Counted from the stretch's first letter, positions 40,064 through 51,240 are shown. The stretch: 64,000 nucleotides of DNA from Ehrlichia canis str. Jake (GCF_000012565.1 NC_007354.1:930001-994000), one strand, 5' to 3'. Program-made: numbers and translations. The notes: a model not told the origin generated them from the letters alone.

Positions 40064-41860
40064 TTAATATACCCTTTTCTGCGGTGGAAAATACTGAACA
40101 TCATCTGTTAAAGTTGTTTTAGCAACATCTTTATATTTTATATTTACAGAACAATCCACAGGATTGTACCATGCCAAACTATGCTTCATCCAATTCTCAT
40201 CATCACGTTCAGGAAAATCTTCACGCGCATGAGCACCTCTACTTTCTTGACGATTTGCAGCACATTCCATAGTTACAACAGCTTGTGGCATCATATTAGT
40301 TAATTCTAATGCTTCAACTAAATCACTATTCCATATCATACTTCTGTCTTCAACTGCAATTTCAGATACAGATTCAGCAACATTTTTAATATTTTTCTTA
40401 CCTTCTTCTAGTACTTCTGCAGTACGAAAAACAGCTGCATGGTTCTGCATTACATTCTGCATATTATTACGTATCTCTGATACACGTAAGCTTCCTTTTG
40501 AAAATCTTAATGCATCAAACCTATCAATTATCCAATCTTCTGATGATTTCTTTACAGGAACATGCAACATACCAGGTTTAATTAACTCTTTTGCTCTAAT
40601 TGCTGCTGCCCTTCCAAAAACCACCAAATCAAGGAGTGAATTAGATCCTAAACGATTCGCACCATGTACAGAAACACAAGCTGCTTCTCCTATAGCAAAA
40701 AGCCCTGGTACTACTTTCTGTTGCCCATTACTTAAAGTAACAACTTCACCATAATAATTTGTAGGTATACCACCCATGTTATAATGAACAGTCGGTAAAA
40801 CTGGTATTGGATCTTTTGTAACATCTACTCCAGCAAAAGTACGTGCAGTCTCACTAATACCTGGCAGTCTCTCACTAATAACCTTTGCACCCAAATGAGA
40901 CACAGATAAATACACATGATCCTTCTTAGGACCAACACCACGACCTTCTCTGATTTCTAATGTCATCGCTCTACTAACAACATCACGAGATGCTAAATCC
41001 TTGGCTTTCGGAGCATATCGCTCCATAAACCTCTCACCTTCAGAATTAATTAAATATCCACCTTCCCCTCTACAACCTTCTGTTATCAAACATCCAGCAC
41101 CATATATACCAGTCGGATGAAATTGTACAAATTCCATATCTTCTAGAGGTAAATTAATACGAGATACCATACCTCCGCCATCACCAGTACAAGTATGTGC
41201 ACTAGTAGCAGAAAAATATATCCTACCATAACCACCCGTAGCAAGAACAACAACATGGGCACGGAACCTATGCAATGTACCATCACATAAAGACCATGCA
41301 AGGACACCCTTACATTGACCTTCTTCGTCCATTATTAAATCAATAGCAAAATATTCTACAAAAAACTTAGCATTATATTTTAAAGACTGTTGATACAGTG
41401 TGTGAAGTATAGCATGACCTGTTTTATCAGATGCAGCACATGTACGTACTGCTGGCTTACCTTTACCAAACTCTGTAGTCATACCACCAAAAGGACGTTG
41501 ATATATCTTACCTTCACTAGTACGAGAGAAAGGCACACCATATCTCTCAAGCTCAATTACAGCTTCTGGAGCATTCTTACACATATACTCAATAGCATCC
41601 TGATCACCAAGCCAATCTGAACCTTTGACTGTATCAAACATGTGCCATCTCCAGTCATCTTCAGAAACATTTCCCAATGCAGCACTAATACCACCTTGAG
41701 CTGCTACTGTATGACTTCGTGTAGGGAAAACCTTAGATATACATGCAACAGACAACCCAACATTAGTCATACCAAAAGTTGCTCTTAAACCAGCTCCACC
41801 AGCACCTACGACTACAACATCATATTCATGATCTATAATATCATATGCAGAACTAGACAT
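40064..41860 (-). CDS. sdhA: Succinate dehydrogenase flavoprotein subunit
   Basis: About 598 residues from ATG 41860; an in-frame TTG 41872 is less likely. The Rossmann motif is [13 protein letters not shown]. The covalent FAD site is [16 protein letters not shown], whose His carries the flavin. Catalytic segments are [52 protein letters not shown] and [21 protein letters not shown]. The C-terminal ends with [16 protein letters not shown]. It oxidises succinate to fumarate at the inner membrane. sdhB follows in the same operon. A 1.1-kb repeat-rich spacer precedes it. Confidence 0.97.
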   Translation of the reverse strand: MSSSAYDIIDHEYDVVVVGAGGAGLRATFGMTNVGLSVACISKVFPTRSHTVAAQGGISAALGNVSEDDWRWHMFDTVKGSDWLGDQDAIEYMCKNAPEAVIELERYGVPFSRTSEGKIYQRPFGGMTTEFGKGKPAVRTCAASDKTGHAILHTLYQQSLKYNAKFFVEYFAIDLIMDEEGQCKGVLAWSLCDGTLHRFRAHVVVLATGGYGRIYFSATSAHTCTGDGGGMVSRINLPLEDMEFVQFHPTGIYGAGCLITEGCRGEGGYLINSEGERFMERYAPKAKDLASRDVVSRAMTLEIREGRGVGPKKDHVYLSVSHLGAKVISERLPGISETARTFAGVDVTKDPIPVLPTVHYNMGGIPTNYYGEVVTLSNGQQKVVPGLFAIGEAACVSVHGANRLGSNSLLDLVVFGRAAAIRAKELIKPGMLHVPVKKSSEDWIIDRFDALRFSKGSLRVSEIRNNMQNVMQNHAAVFRTAEVLEEGKKNIKNVAESVSEIAVEDRSMIWNSDLVEALELTNMMPQAVVTMECAANRQESRGAHAREDFPERDDENWMKHSLAWYNPVDCSVNIKYKDVAKTTLTDDVQYFPPQKRVY

Positions 41861-42948
41861 TGGAAAAAACAATATTTTAAATAATAAACATTAATTAGGC
41901 TATCACAATAACACAGCGAGTCAATATAATTCCTATGTTAAATAAGTTCATAATGTAACTTACAATTTTATTAAAAAACCAGTTACAAACACATTTTCTA
42001 TTTAACAATATTTAATTATACAACATTAATTTCAATCAAAATTCAAAAAATATACAACCACAACTTCAAATGAGCAGAAGTTAAAATTTAATCATATTTT
42101 ATGGTCACTAATAGCACATCTAATATGTTAAAATAATTAATTTATTAAATAAAGATATGCACCTATAAATTCTCATCGGTAAATTAAGTATATAAAAAAC
42201 ATACTAACTGATCCCCAACACGTACCACTAACATATTAACAATTTACAACACTAATTTAGATTTATTTTTCAACATTTAAATATATCAAAACAATATAAT
42301 CACTAGATAACATATCTCATTCTAACATACTGAAGCAACTTACCCATCAAAATAGCAACTAATAAATTCCACAAACAAACTAAGTATATAACTATCAATA
42401 ACTGATATTACTAATGTTATATATCACCCTAAATAATTAAATATATTCCATAACATTAACGTGCACACATATCAACAACATCACATCAGATAACATATTC
42501 AGTATGCTCATACCTATTAAAATAGAAATATGCATAATAAAACGCCTTGTATAAATAAGTTGAACATATAAAAAATTACTTATTGATAATTGATGTATAT
42601 TGTTAACATACCTATAATTTTGAATATTACTCACATTATCTTTTAACATTAAAGCATATACATTTATATACATCAAAAAACTAGAATTATCAGTTAACAA
42701 ATCTATCTATTATGCATACTATAAATAAACTACTTATGATAATTAAACTGACTGATAATACATCATTTCACTCAGATCTATCTTTATTACATTAAAGTAA
42801 TATATTATATTTATAAAATGTATCACATTTCAGTATCACTTATACAAATTTCTAAAAACCACTGAATATCCATTACTTAATACCGTCACTATAACATATC
42901 CAATATAAGATATCATCTTATTAATAAACTATAGAAAAATAACAGATT
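41861..42948. repeat. 1.1-kb spacer with degenerate repeats
   Basis: No credible gene; the longest open frames are unlike proteins. Two related blocks run about 42309-42427 and 42485-42612, sharing ACATATxxxATTCxxxATxCTxAxxCxACCxATxAAAATAGxAA, then TATCAATAACTGATATTA against TATTGATAATTGATGTAT. Spacing is about 176 bases. A weaker third block lies near 42110-42235. Confidence 0.4.
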
Positions 42949-44694
42949 TTACTGATGATTATCTGAAAAATAATCACTTGATAACTGTAATTTTGCTAAT
43001 TTTGTATATAAACCATCCTGCTTACTTATCAATGACTTATGTGTGCCTATATCATCAATGCATCCATTATTAAACACAATTATTTTATCTGCTTTAATAA
43101 TAGTCGACAACCTATGAGCTATTACAAGCATTGTTTTATTACTCCTCAAATTATCTAAAGCATCATGTATTAATTGTTCATTTTTTGAATCCAAAGAAGA
43201 TGTAGCCTCATCCAATATCAACACACCTGAATCCTTTAATATAGCTCTTGCTATAACAATTCTTTGTTTTTGCCCTTCAGATAAACATAAACCTCTTTCA
43301 CCAACAAAAGCGTCAAATTTCTCTGGTAGACCTTCTATAAAATCAAGTATACAAGCTGTTTCTGCTGCACTTCTCACTTCTTCATATGTAGCATCAGCAA
43401 CCCCATAAGTTATATTATCCCATATTGTTCCAGAAAACATTATAGGGCTTTGAGGTATAATACTAAAAAGAGAACGTAAATTCTTTATTGACAATTCTTT
43501 TATATCGATACCATCAATAGTAATACTCCCTGTACTGACATCATAAAAACGTAATAGTATATTTACTATAGTACTTTTACCGCTACCAGATGGTCCAACC
43601 AAAGCAACAACTTGTCCTCTATCAATAGTAAATGATACATTTTTCAATGCAGGAGTATCTGGCTTACTAGGATAATTAAAAGTGACATCATTAATTGAAA
43701 TTCTATTCTTTATTTCCTTAATTTCCTGTGGATGTGCTACTTCAACAATATCTGAAGACATTGACAATATTTTAGAAATATCTTCTGCAATTCTTATAGC
43801 CTTCTGTATATCATTAAAATTGTCCCCCATATTATTCACTGAACCAGCAGCTATTGCTGCATAAAATATAAAAGAAAAAAGAGAACCAACAGTTATATTG
43901 CTATTTAATACTTCTCTTATTCCAAGAAATAAAACAAACCCTATAGATATCATAGCAGAAGTTATAATCAATGTAACCAGTAATGCACGCAGAAGAATAT
44001 ACCTATTTGTTATATTGAGTACATTAGCAAGCAAATTCTCAAATTTCTGCTTTGTAAGATCCTCTTTTGAAAAAGACTGGATAACATATACTCCACGATA
44101 TGTTTCTTCAACAAAAGAAGTTATATTATCAATACCTAAACGTACTTTACCAGATAACAATTTTACTTTCTTGCCAAGAAAAGTCAAAATTAACAAAATT
44201 ACTGGAATGACTACTATAGTATACATAGTTAACTTAAAATTAGTATGTATCAACATGACAATACTACCAAGCAAAGTAGTGACATTTCTAAGTATTGTTG
44301 ACATACTAGCACTCAAAATTACTTGCAGAGTTGATGTATCCGCCATCAATCTTGTAATTAAACTTGATATACTATTGTTTTCAAAAAATCTCGGAGAAAA
44401 ATGTATTATCTTATTATATAACTTTAGCCTAATACCAAGAATAACTCTCTCACTACCATATCCAGTCAACCACAATCGTAAAAAGGATGTAAGTGCAACT
44501 ATTAAAACTATAGCAAGTAAAAACAATAATGAATTGTTGATAGAACTAACATCAGAAGTTGCAACCCATGAATCTACTAAATTATGTAAACCATACCCAA
44601 ATGCTAAAATCGTTACAGAAGATACAGCAACTACTAAATACGCAAATATAAAATATAACAAATGAGGTTTTACAAACTGAAATAATGCTTTCAT
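42949..44694 (-). CDS. ABC exporter, fused membrane and ATPase domains (MsbA-like)
   Basis: 581 residues, a half-transporter. Six transmembrane helices lie in residues about 10-290 and the ATPase at about 330-570. Walker A is GPSGSGKST, Q-loop IIPQSPIMFSGTIWDNI, signature LSEGQKQRIVIARAI (LSEGQ in place of LSGGQ), Walker B VLILDEATSSLD and H-loop AHRLST. The family includes MsbA-type lipid and drug exporters; Ehrlichia lack lipopolysaccharide, so a lipid A role is unlikely and the substrate is unknown. It begins 2 bases after the cyaY stop, so both are surely one transcript. Confidence 0.9.
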   Translation of the reverse strand: MKALFQFVKPHLLYFIFAYLVVAVSSVTILAFGYGLHNLVDSWVATSDVSSINNSLLFLLAIVLIVALTSFLRLWLTGYGSERVILGIRLKLYNKIIHFSPRFFENNSISSLITRLMADTSTLQVILSASMSTILRNVTTLLGSIVMLIHTNFKLTMYTIVVIPVILLILTFLGKKVKLLSGKVRLGIDNITSFVEETYRGVYVIQSFSKEDLTKQKFENLLANVLNITNRYILLRALLVTLIITSAMISIGFVLFLGIREVLNSNITVGSLFSFIFYAAIAAGSVNNMGDNFNDIQKAIRIAEDISKILSMSSDIVEVAHPQEIKEIKNRISINDVTFNYPSKPDTPALKNVSFTIDRGQVVALVGPSGSGKSTIVNILLRFYDVSTGSITIDGIDIKELSIKNLRSLFSIIPQSPIMFSGTIWDNITYGVADATYEEVRSAAETACILDFIEGLPEKFDAFVGERGLCLSEGQKQRIVIARAILKDSGVLILDEATSSLDSKNEQLIHDALDNLRSNKTMLVIAHRLSTIIKADKIIVFNNGCIDDIGTHKSLISKQDGLYTKLAKLQLSSDYFSDNHQ

Positions 44695-44696
44695 TT

Positions 44697-45026
44697 TTAT
44701 ATCACAATATCAAACAATACCTTCATCTCAACTCTTAGAAAGTTAAACAATTCATCGCTTTTATCATTTATCCATGCACTCAAGGATTTATCATAACTAA
44801 ATCTCACAGATCCACTAATAGGAGAAGCAACCCAAATTTGCATAGAAGGTTCATGTTTATTAATAATATATAAGTTACCATTACTATCTGATATTTTCAC
44901 TACTCCATCACAGTTTTCACACTCTAGCACACCATCAATATCTACTCTGTCTATCATTTCAGTTAAAGTATTTAAGAGGTTATAAGATAAAGCCTGAAAA
45001 TCAGATATACACAAAGAATGTGACAT
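44697..45026 (-). CDS. cyaY: Frataxin-like iron donor CyaY
   Basis: 109 residues, full frataxin fold. The acidic N-terminal helix reads LSYNLLNTLTEMIDRVD. The core is YIINKHEPSMQIWVASPISGSVRFSYD, matching the family IN-Q-P--QIW-SSP-SG--RY-. CyaY binds iron and modulates the cysteine desulfurase during Fe-S cluster assembly. Length and motifs are complete. It is the first gene of a two-gene unit with the ABC exporter, separated by 2 bases, an unusual pairing whose meaning is unknown. A terminator-like hairpin lies between it and glyA upstream. Confidence 0.9.
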   Translation of the reverse strand: MSHSLCISDFQALSYNLLNTLTEMIDRVDIDGVLECENCDGVVKISDSNGNLYIINKHEPSMQIWVASPISGSVRFSYDKSLSAWINDKSDELFNFLRVEMKVLFDIVI

Positions 45027-45090
45027 TTTTTTTTACATTTCAATCTATAGTAATAAATATTTATACAACATGAACCCTCACTAACAAATT

Positions 45091-45121
45091 AAAAAAATAA
45101 GATTAGCTTAAGGTTAATCTT
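45091..45121 (-). terminator. Terminator after glyA
   Basis: Read on the minus strand: AAGATTA and TAATCTT arms (45115-45121 and 45099-45105) form a 7-bp stem around a 9-base loop, followed at once by a run of seven T. It lies about 84 bases beyond the glyA stop and ahead of cyaY, so it separates the two units. Confidence 0.6.
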
Positions 45122-45204
45122 ACTTAAAAAAATAGGTAATACCAATCAATAACAACAAATTATTTAATCTTTTAAAATATTACATGATATTACTTTATAT
45201 TTAC

Positions 45205-46470
45205 TTAAGAAATAAAAGCAAAGGTTAATTCTTTAACTTTTTTTATCACATCCTGTTCAACAGATGCTTTAACAATATCACTAGCTTTTAAGTTATCAAT
45301 AACATCACAAACCATATTACCAATCTCTCTAAACTCTGATTCTTGTAAACCTCTAGATGTTTCAGCAGCACTACCAAACCGCAAGCCAGAAGTTACAAAA
45401 GGTTTTTCTGTATCAAAAGGAATAGCATTTTTATTACAAATAATTCCCAATCTTTCTAGTGCAAGCACTGCATCTTTACCTGTAACACCTTTAGGACGTA
45501 AATCAACTAAAACTATATGAGAATCTGTCCCATCTGTAACAATATTAAGCCCTCTTTCTTTAAATACTTCAACTAAAACCCTAGAATTTTTAATTATTTG
45601 TTTTGCATAATCTTTAAAATCAGGTTTCAATGCTTCTCCAAATGCTACAGCTTTTGCAGCAATAACATGCATTAATGGACCTCCTTGCATACCAGGAAAG
45701 ATAGAAGATTGAATCTTTTTATGAATATCTTCATAATTAGTCATTATTACTGCACCCCTAGGACCACGTAAAGTCTTATGAGTAGTAGATGTAACAACAT
45801 GAGCATATTCAAAAGGTGAAGGAAACTCTCCAGCAGCAATTAATCCAGCATAATGAGCTATGTCAGCTAAAAGATATGCTCCAACTTTATCAGCTATTTC
45901 TCTAAACCTTTTGAAATCTATTGTACGAGGATAAGCAGATGAACCAGCAATAAGTAATGTTGGCTTATGCTCAAGAACTAGCTTTTCTATCTCATCCATA
46001 TCTAGCAAACCAGTATTACGATCAACTTGATACTGAACAGCATTAAACCACTTACCCGAAATACTAGGAGCAGAACCATGAGTTAAATGACCTCCACAAT
46101 CAAGTGATAATCCAACTACTGTATCACCTGGCTTTAATAATGCAGCAAATACACCTTGATTAGCTTGTGAACCAGAATGCGGCTGAACATTTGCAAATTT
46201 ACAACCAAATAACTTACATAAACGTTCTATTGCTATATTCTCTACAATATCTGCAAAGTGGCATCCACAATAATATCTTTTACCAGGATAACCTTCTGCA
46301 TATTTATTTGTGAATATAGAACCCTGAGCTTCTAAAACCGCTTTACTAACAAAATTTTCTGATGCTATCAACTGTAATTGAGAATTTTGCCTATTTAATT
46401 CTCCGGAAATACAGTCAAAAACTTCTACATCTATATCTTGTAAATTGTGATCTAAGATATACCTAACCAT
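45205..46470 (-). CDS. glyA: Serine hydroxymethyltransferase
   Basis: 421 residues, family length. It converts serine and THF to glycine and methylene-THF. PLP fold marks are [15 protein letters not shown] at the start, [61 protein letters not shown] and the PLP lysine in [14 protein letters not shown]. The C-terminus has [14 protein letters not shown]. Glycine from it can be used by gshB, and methylene-THF by thyX and folD. It is the last gene of the rpsF-rpsR-rplI-glyA series and ends at a hairpin. Confidence 0.97.
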   Translation of the reverse strand: MVRYILDHNLQDIDVEVFDCISGELNRQNSQLQLIASENFVSKAVLEAQGSIFTNKYAEGYPGKRYYCGCHFADIVENIAIERLCKLFGCKFANVQPHSGSQANQGVFAALLKPGDTVVGLSLDCGGHLTHGSAPSISGKWFNAVQYQVDRNTGLLDMDEIEKLVLEHKPTLLIAGSSAYPRTIDFKRFREIADKVGAYLLADIAHYAGLIAAGEFPSPFEYAHVVTSTTHKTLRGPRGAVIMTNYEDIHKKIQSSIFPGMQGGPLMHVIAAKAVAFGEALKPDFKDYAKQIIKNSRVLVEVFKERGLNIVTDGTDSHIVLVDLRPKGVTGKDAVLALERLGIICNKNAIPFDTEKPFVTSGLRFGSAAETSRGLQESEFREIGNMVCDVIDNLKASDIVKASVEQDVIKKVKELTFAFIS

Positions 46471-46544
46471 AGAAATAACCCCGTAATAAACTAAAACAAA
46501 CTCTTAACAGCGTTATTACAATATTAGATATAACCCCTACTGTA

Positions 46545-47171
46545 TTACTCTATAATGTTATTTTCTTCTTCTTTATCACTACTATTTACACCACTAGTAT
46601 CTATACTATCACTAACGCTATCAAGCTTTAAACTTTCATCTACTGACGTACCACTTCCTTCTTCAACTTCTTTTTCTATTTTTCTTTTCTTCTCTGCATG
46701 TAACTTTTGTGCTTGCATAGCACCTAGATCATTCTTAACTACATAAAGCGTAATAGGAAGTACTAAGTCAGGGTGTAATTCCAAATTAACTACATACTCA
46801 CCAATATACTTAATTACAGAGTAAAAAAATATATTACGATAATGTATATTGTACCCTTTATCAGACAGTAATTTAGATATGCACTTTGGAGTTACAGAAC
46901 CAAAAAGCTTTCCATCATCAGCTGCCTGCCTAGTTATAATCAGGAATTCATCTTCTAAAGATAACTTTAAAGCTTTTGCCGCTTCCAATTTTTCTAAATT
47001 TTCTCTTTCAATGACCAAATATTGTTCTTCTAAATTCTTTAAATTTTCTTTAGTTGCCCTAACTGCCTTTTTTTGTGTTAACAAATACCTTGCATACCCT
47101 GGCTTTACTTTAGTTACTACGCCAGCCTTACCAAGATTTCTAACACTCTCTTTTAGAATAATTGATAACAT
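46545..47171 (-). CDS. rplI: 50S ribosomal protein L9 with an acidic C-terminal extension
   Basis: 208 residues from ATG 47171 (an adjacent ATG at 47174 is also possible), with AGGT upstream. The N-terminal L9 domain MLSIILKESVRNLGKAGVVTKVKPGYARYLL binds 23S rRNA. A long central helix follows (about 45-80) and then the C-terminal domain (ADDGKLFGSVTPKCISKLL, ending LPITLYVVKN). Standard L9 ends near residue 150. Here about 55 extra residues follow, first basic (QKLHAEKKRKIEK) and then acidic and serine-rich (EEGSGTSVDESLKL ... DKEEENNIIE). The function of the tail is unknown. It follows rpsR with 20 bases between. Confidence 0.93.
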   Translation of the reverse strand: MLSIILKESVRNLGKAGVVTKVKPGYARYLLTQKKAVRATKENLKNLEEQYLVIERENLEKLEAAKALKLSLEDEFLIITRQAADDGKLFGSVTPKCISKLLSDKGYNIHYRNIFFYSVIKYIGEYVVNLELHPDLVLPITLYVVKNDLGAMQAQKLHAEKKRKIEKEVEEGSGTSVDESLKLDSVSDSIDTSGVNSSDKEEENNIIE

Positions 47172-47191
47172 CATTAACCTACAAACAAATA

Positions 47192-47479
47192 TCAACAATA
47201 AGGCAATAAAGCTAAATAACGAGCTCTTTTTACAGCAGTAGACAATAACCTTTGCTTTCTAGATGAAACAGAAGTAATTCTACTAGGTAATATACGCCCA
47301 TACTCTGAAGTAAATTTAGATAATAGAGTTTTATTTTTATAGTCTATATCTTCATTTGGACATTGTTCTAATGGGCAAGCTTTAGACCTTTTAAAATATG
47401 GCCTTTTTAGGTAAGCCAAAGGGGAATAAGCAGTAGCATTAGAATTATTAGAATTTGCTTTCTTATTTTTTTTCAACAT
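47192..47479 (-). CDS. rpsR: 30S ribosomal protein S18
   Basis: 95 residues. The conserved core is [11 protein letters not shown], then [50 protein letters not shown], the S18 family block nearly complete. The N-terminus is a polar, Asn- and Lys-rich stretch. S18 pairs with S6 on the 30S platform. It lies 13 bases after rpsF and 20 before rplI, so the three share a transcript. ATG 47479. Confidence 0.96.
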   Translation of the reverse strand: MLKKNKKANSNNSNATAYSPLAYLKRPYFKRSKACPLEQCPNEDIDYKNKTLLSKFTSEYGRILPSRITSVSSRKQRLLSTAVKRARYLALLPYC

Positions 47480-47492
47480 AATAAATATCCAA

Positions 47493-47822
47493 CTATACTT
47501 GATTTGCTTGTATCATCAAAGAATCACCTTTTGGCAACTTATCTTTCTTAAGACACAAGAAACGCAAGACATCTTCGTTTAACCTAACCTTACGCTTAAA
47601 CTCATCCATGCTACTAGGAGTTGCTTTGATATATATCATACAATAATGCCCCTTATTCATCTTATCTATGGTATAAGCAAAATCCAAGAGCCCCCAATAC
47701 TCATACTTAAGAAGTTCAGCACCATTTTTTGTTAATAAGGAAGACAAACCTTTTACCAAGCCTTCCAACTCATACTGAGTTAACCCTTGCTGTGCTATAA
47801 AAGTAAATTCATATAAAGGCAC
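47493..47822 (-). CDS. rpsF: 30S ribosomal protein S6
   Basis: 109 residues starting at GTG 47822, with a textbook AAGGAG 6 bases upstream that fixes the start. Family blocks are [43 protein letters not shown] and [15 protein letters not shown]6 binds S18 on the 30S subunit. It heads the rpsF-rpsR-rplI run. cvpA lies 137 bases upstream on the same strand, so an internal promoter may exist. Confidence 0.96.
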   Translation of the reverse strand: MPLYEFTFIAQQGLTQYELEGLVKGLSSLLTKNGAELLKYEYWGLLDFAYTIDKMNKGHYCMIYIKATPSSMDEFKRKVRLNEDVLRFLCLKKDKLPKGDSLMIQANQV

Positions 47823-47959
47823 GTCTTCTCCTTAACAAAAACTAACTACGTCATTATATAAAATATTACATTATAATCAAGTTAATTATTTTGCTAACTG
47901 GATGTTTTTATTATTCAATTACAATGCAAACTAAATAACACTAAATTTTCCTATCATAA

Positions 47960-48562
47960 TTATTCTTTGTGCTTAAATTTTTTCTTTTTAATGCTATCAG
48001 CAGTATGCTTTTTCTCAATGATATCTTGCACTACAGACTCCACTTCATGAATCTTCTCATGAGTAGTTTCAGGTATAATATCATCTACATAAGTATTAAA
48101 TACATAAAATATATTGTAATAATAAGAATTTACAAACCAAGAAGGTAAAACCTTTTCTTCTTCATCACCATCTTTAGGAGCTGATAATGCATAACAAGAG
48201 GTTTCTATAATAAAAAACAAGAAATATGAAAAAACTATCCCCTTAACAAACCCTATAAGCAATCCACCAAATCTATCAATTATAGTACATCTTACTGAAG
48301 ACAAAAGATGCATAATCCATCCATTTACAATCATCATAGCAACAATTATCAAAATAAAGACAGTAATTGTAGACAAAATCTGTGATATAATATCAGAAAC
48401 AACATACTGACTATACAAATTAGAAAAATAACCATGATATTTAATAGTCAATAATACTGATATACAAATACCACATAATCCAAATATTTCTTTGATAAAC
48501 CCTCTAAAAACACCAATTATTACTGATAATGATATAATTCCAATAACTGCTACATCTAGCAT
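47960..48562 (-). CDS. CvpA family membrane protein
   Basis: 200 residues with four hydrophobic segments in the first 120 (VAVIGIISLSVIIGVFRGFIKEIFGL is the CvpA signature, with the G-x-x-R/K-G-x-x-K/R-E pattern; later VFILIIVAMMIVNGWI and RFGGLLIGFVKGIVFSYFLFFII). After the fourth segment comes a charged tail (VVQDIIEKKHTADSIKKKKFKHKE). CvpA was named for colicin V production in E. coli; in other bacteria it supports envelope integrity. Its ATG at 48562 is 5 bases beyond the stop of the TRAP gene, showing co-transcription. Confidence 0.85.
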   Translation of the reverse strand: MLDVAVIGIISLSVIIGVFRGFIKEIFGLCGICISVLLTIKYHGYFSNLYSQYVVSDIISQILSTITVFILIIVAMMIVNGWIMHLLSSVRCTIIDRFGGLLIGFVKGIVFSYFLFFIIETSCYALSAPKDGDEEEKVLPSWFVNSYYYNIFYVFNTYVDDIIPETTHEKIHEVESVVQDIIEKKHTADSIKKKKFKHKE

Positions 48563-48567
48563 AAATT

Positions 48568-51240
48568 CTATTCTCGCTTTACCAAATCACGTTTTCTAGT
48601 CTGCAAAAAGATTATTAAAACCAATAATATAATAGCTATTAAATAAACATAAGTAACATGATAATTTTTCTTCAATGACAATGCTAACTCAACAATGCAA
48701 TAGCTTTCATCCATATCAGATGGTTCTATGTAACTCCAACTTGCTATATCTTTAATTTCCAAACGGTTATTAGATGTTCCATTTGGATCAACAGTAATCC
48801 CAATATTTTTATCTAACAAATCAAATAATGTACCCTGAAACTCAACTCCCTGTATCTTATCTTTCAATGGCACTATTACTTCTTTTCTTATACCATCAGA
48901 TTGTTTTCTACTTTCTACAGTAAATTTCATAGCACTATCTTTAAGAACTACAAATTTATCGTGTAACTTAGAAAATGGTATAGTATCGTAAGGCGAAACA
49001 AATAATTTAGCAATATAATTAGGCATAATCAGTATTATACCTAACATCAGAAGCATAATAGATTCGTATAACTTATTTTTTCTAATAAAATACCCCTGCA
49101 TTGCAGCAGAAATACTTAATATACCAACTAATGAAACAAAAATTACAAATACATTATCCCATATGTTGGTAACATCATATAGGATAAGCTCAGTATTGAA
49201 TATAAATAAAAATGGAACAATCATAGTTCTTATATTATATAAGAAAGACTGCACTCCAGTTTTAAATGCATTAGCTTTTGCAATAGCAGCAGCAGCATAA
49301 GATGCTATCCCCACAGGAGGGGTAACATCCGCCATAATCCCAAAATAAAATACAAATAAATGAATAGCTATTTGTGGAACATAAAAACCACTTTTATGTA
49401 TAACAGAAGTTAAAATTGGAGCCATAAGAGTTGATACAATTATATAACACCCTGTTGCAGGCATACCCATACCTAACACTATACATATTACTGCTGTCAC
49501 TAATAAAGTAAAAAACAAACTACCATGAGCTATCGAATCAAGTAATCCACTAATTGATAAACCAAAACCAGTTAATGATACTGCCCCTACTATTATCCCT
49601 GCAGCACCAGTTGCCACTGCAATAGCAATCATATTTTTAGAAGCAACAACCATAGCTTCATATACTTGCTTCATACTTCCATAAAATACAGAGCATAAAT
49701 TCATTATTCGTTTATCAAATAAAGCATATATTGTGTCTTTAGCAAGCAACATAAAAATCAAAAATAAATTTGTCCAAAAACAAGACAATGCAGAAGATAA
49801 CTTTTCAACAATTAAGCACCACACTAAAATAAAAATCGGAATAAAATAATGGATCCCATACTTAAAAGTTTCTGATAATCTTGGACACTTATTTTCTTCT
49901 TCATCATTCTCTACAGTTCTTTTTCTTTCCCCTTTGAACTGATAAAATAACACACCAATATACACAGAAATTAAAATTAACGATATGCAATATATACTTT
50001 TATCTAGAAATATAGCTTTAATCCCTGGTATATAAAACCCATATATGCTAATTCCTTCTATTAATACATAAACTACACATGAAAATATAACTAAACACGT
50101 CACAGATATAAAAAATCTCAAAATGCTAAAATAAATGGATCTAGCTTTAGTGAGGTCAATAACAGGACGCATATCCAACTTACATGCTTCCAAATGTACA
50201 ATATAAAGTAAAGTAACATATACCATGACTGCAGGTACAAAAGCATACTTTACAATAGTAGCATAAGGAATAGATAAGAATTCAGACATTAAAAACGCTG
50301 CTGCCCCCATAACTGGAGGCATAATTTGCCCATTGACACCAGCTGATACTTCTATAGCAGCAGCCTTTTCAGAACTAAGACCCATTTTCTTCATTAATGG
50401 GATTGTAAAAGAACCTATAGTTATAGTATTAGCAACTGATGAACCAGACATCATACCCATGAAACCAGAAGCAATCACAGCAGCTTTAGCTGGCCCCCCA
50501 ACAAATCTACCAAGTAAAGCAAATGAAAGCTTAATAAAGAAATTCCCAGCTCCTGCTTTATCTAAAAACGCACCAAATAAAACATATAAAAACACAAAAT
50601 TAGAAGACACAGCAAGTGCTACACCAAATACCCCTTCTGAAGACAACCATGCATGAGATGCAATAGCAGAAAAATTATGCCCTTTATGAGCAATAATATC
50701 CGGCATACTATTTCCAAAATAAGCATACATTAGAAACATTAAAGCAATAATAGCTATGGGAGCACCAATAGCCCGCCTTGCTCCTTCTAACAGGAATACA
50801 AGTCCTAAAAATGCCATGATCAAATCAAGATCATTAGGCATCGCTATCCTAAATGATAAATCCTCATAAAATACAACAATATATAACACTGATATACAAG
50901 ATAGCACTGCAGAAACACAATCCAAGGCTTTCAAGGTTTTATTAGAATTTTTAGATATAGGCAAAAATAAAAATAACAATGAAAATGCAAACGCCAAATG
51001 AATAGCTCGAGACTTTACATCAGGAAATACTGCCCATTCTAAACCATGATCAACCAACCAAAACGGCAATGGAGACGCTATAAACAATTGAAAACAAGCC
51101 CACAAAAACGCTATAAAACTTATTGTATAACTTGTAATTTTATTGCCATCATCAATTGGCCTAGAGGAAGCTAATTCCCTGTCTATTAAGTGTTGTATAT
51201 GCTCTGCTTCCTTTTTCATTATATAATTAATCCCTTTCAT
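48568..51240 (-). CDS. TRAP transporter permease, fused small and large subunits (4TM/12TM)
   Basis: 890 residues with many membrane helices. The N-terminal part (about 30-180) replaces DctQ. The large DctM-like part includes LYVLFGAFLDKAGAGNFF, GGPAKAAVIASGFMGMMSGSSVANTITIGSFTIPLM and GQIMPPVMGAAAFLM, and later VLGMGMPATGCYII and MADVTPPVGIASYAAAAIAKANAF. These are marks of TAXI-type TRAP fusions. A C-terminal extra region with a large exposed segment (about 750-855) and one last helix resembles the DUF3394 tail of this family. Substrates are often dicarboxylates or amino acids; unknown here. No binding protein gene is nearby. A second ATG, 51219, is possible. The start of the TRAP-cvpA unit. 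Confidence 0.92.
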   Translation of the reverse strand: MKGINYIMKKEAEHIQHLIDRELASSRPIDDGNKITSYTISFIAFLWACFQLFIASPLPFWLVDHGLEWAVFPDVKSRAIHLAFAFSLLFLFLPISKNSNKTLKALDCVSAVLSCISVLYIVVFYEDLSFRIAMPNDLDLIMAFLGLVFLLEGARRAIGAPIAIIALMFLMYAYFGNSMPDIIAHKGHNFSAIASHAWLSSEGVFGVALAVSSNFVFLYVLFGAFLDKAGAGNFFIKLSFALLGRFVGGPAKAAVIASGFMGMMSGSSVANTITIGSFTIPLMKKMGLSSEKAAAIEVSAGVNGQIMPPVMGAAAFLMSEFLSIPYATIVKYAFVPAVMVYVTLLYIVHLEACKLDMRPVIDLTKARSIYFSILRFFISVTCLVIFSCVVYVLIEGISIYGFYIPGIKAIFLDKSIYCISLILISVYIGVLFYQFKGERKRTVENDEEENKCPRLSETFKYGIHYFIPIFILVWCLIVEKLSSALSCFWTNLFLIFMLLAKDTIYALFDKRIMNLCSVFYGSMKQVYEAMVVASKNMIAIAVATGAAGIIVGAVSLTGFGLSISGLLDSIAHGSLFFTLLVTAVICIVLGMGMPATGCYIIVSTLMAPILTSVIHKSGFYVPQIAIHLFVFYFGIMADVTPPVGIASYAAAAIAKANAFKTGVQSFLYNIRTMIVPFLFIFNTELILYDVTNIWDNVFVIFVSLVGILSISAAMQGYFIRKNKLYESIMLLMLGIILIMPNYIAKLFVSPYDTIPFSKLHDKFVVLKDSAMKFTVESRKQSDGIRKEVIVPLKDKIQGVEFQGTLFDLLDKNIGITVDPNGTSNNRLEIKDIASWSYIEPSDMDESYCIVELALSLKKNYHVTYVYLIAIILLVLIIFLQTRKRDLVKRE

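Noticed and set aside
42437-42700. 87-codon minus-strand open frame in the repeat-rich spacer
   Set aside because: It runs through degenerate repeats, matches nothing known and lacks a ribosome-binding site.
43898-44665. 255-codon plus-strand open frame
   Set aside because: It is antisense to the conserved membrane domain of the ABC exporter; the long frame is a by-product of codon use on the real strand.
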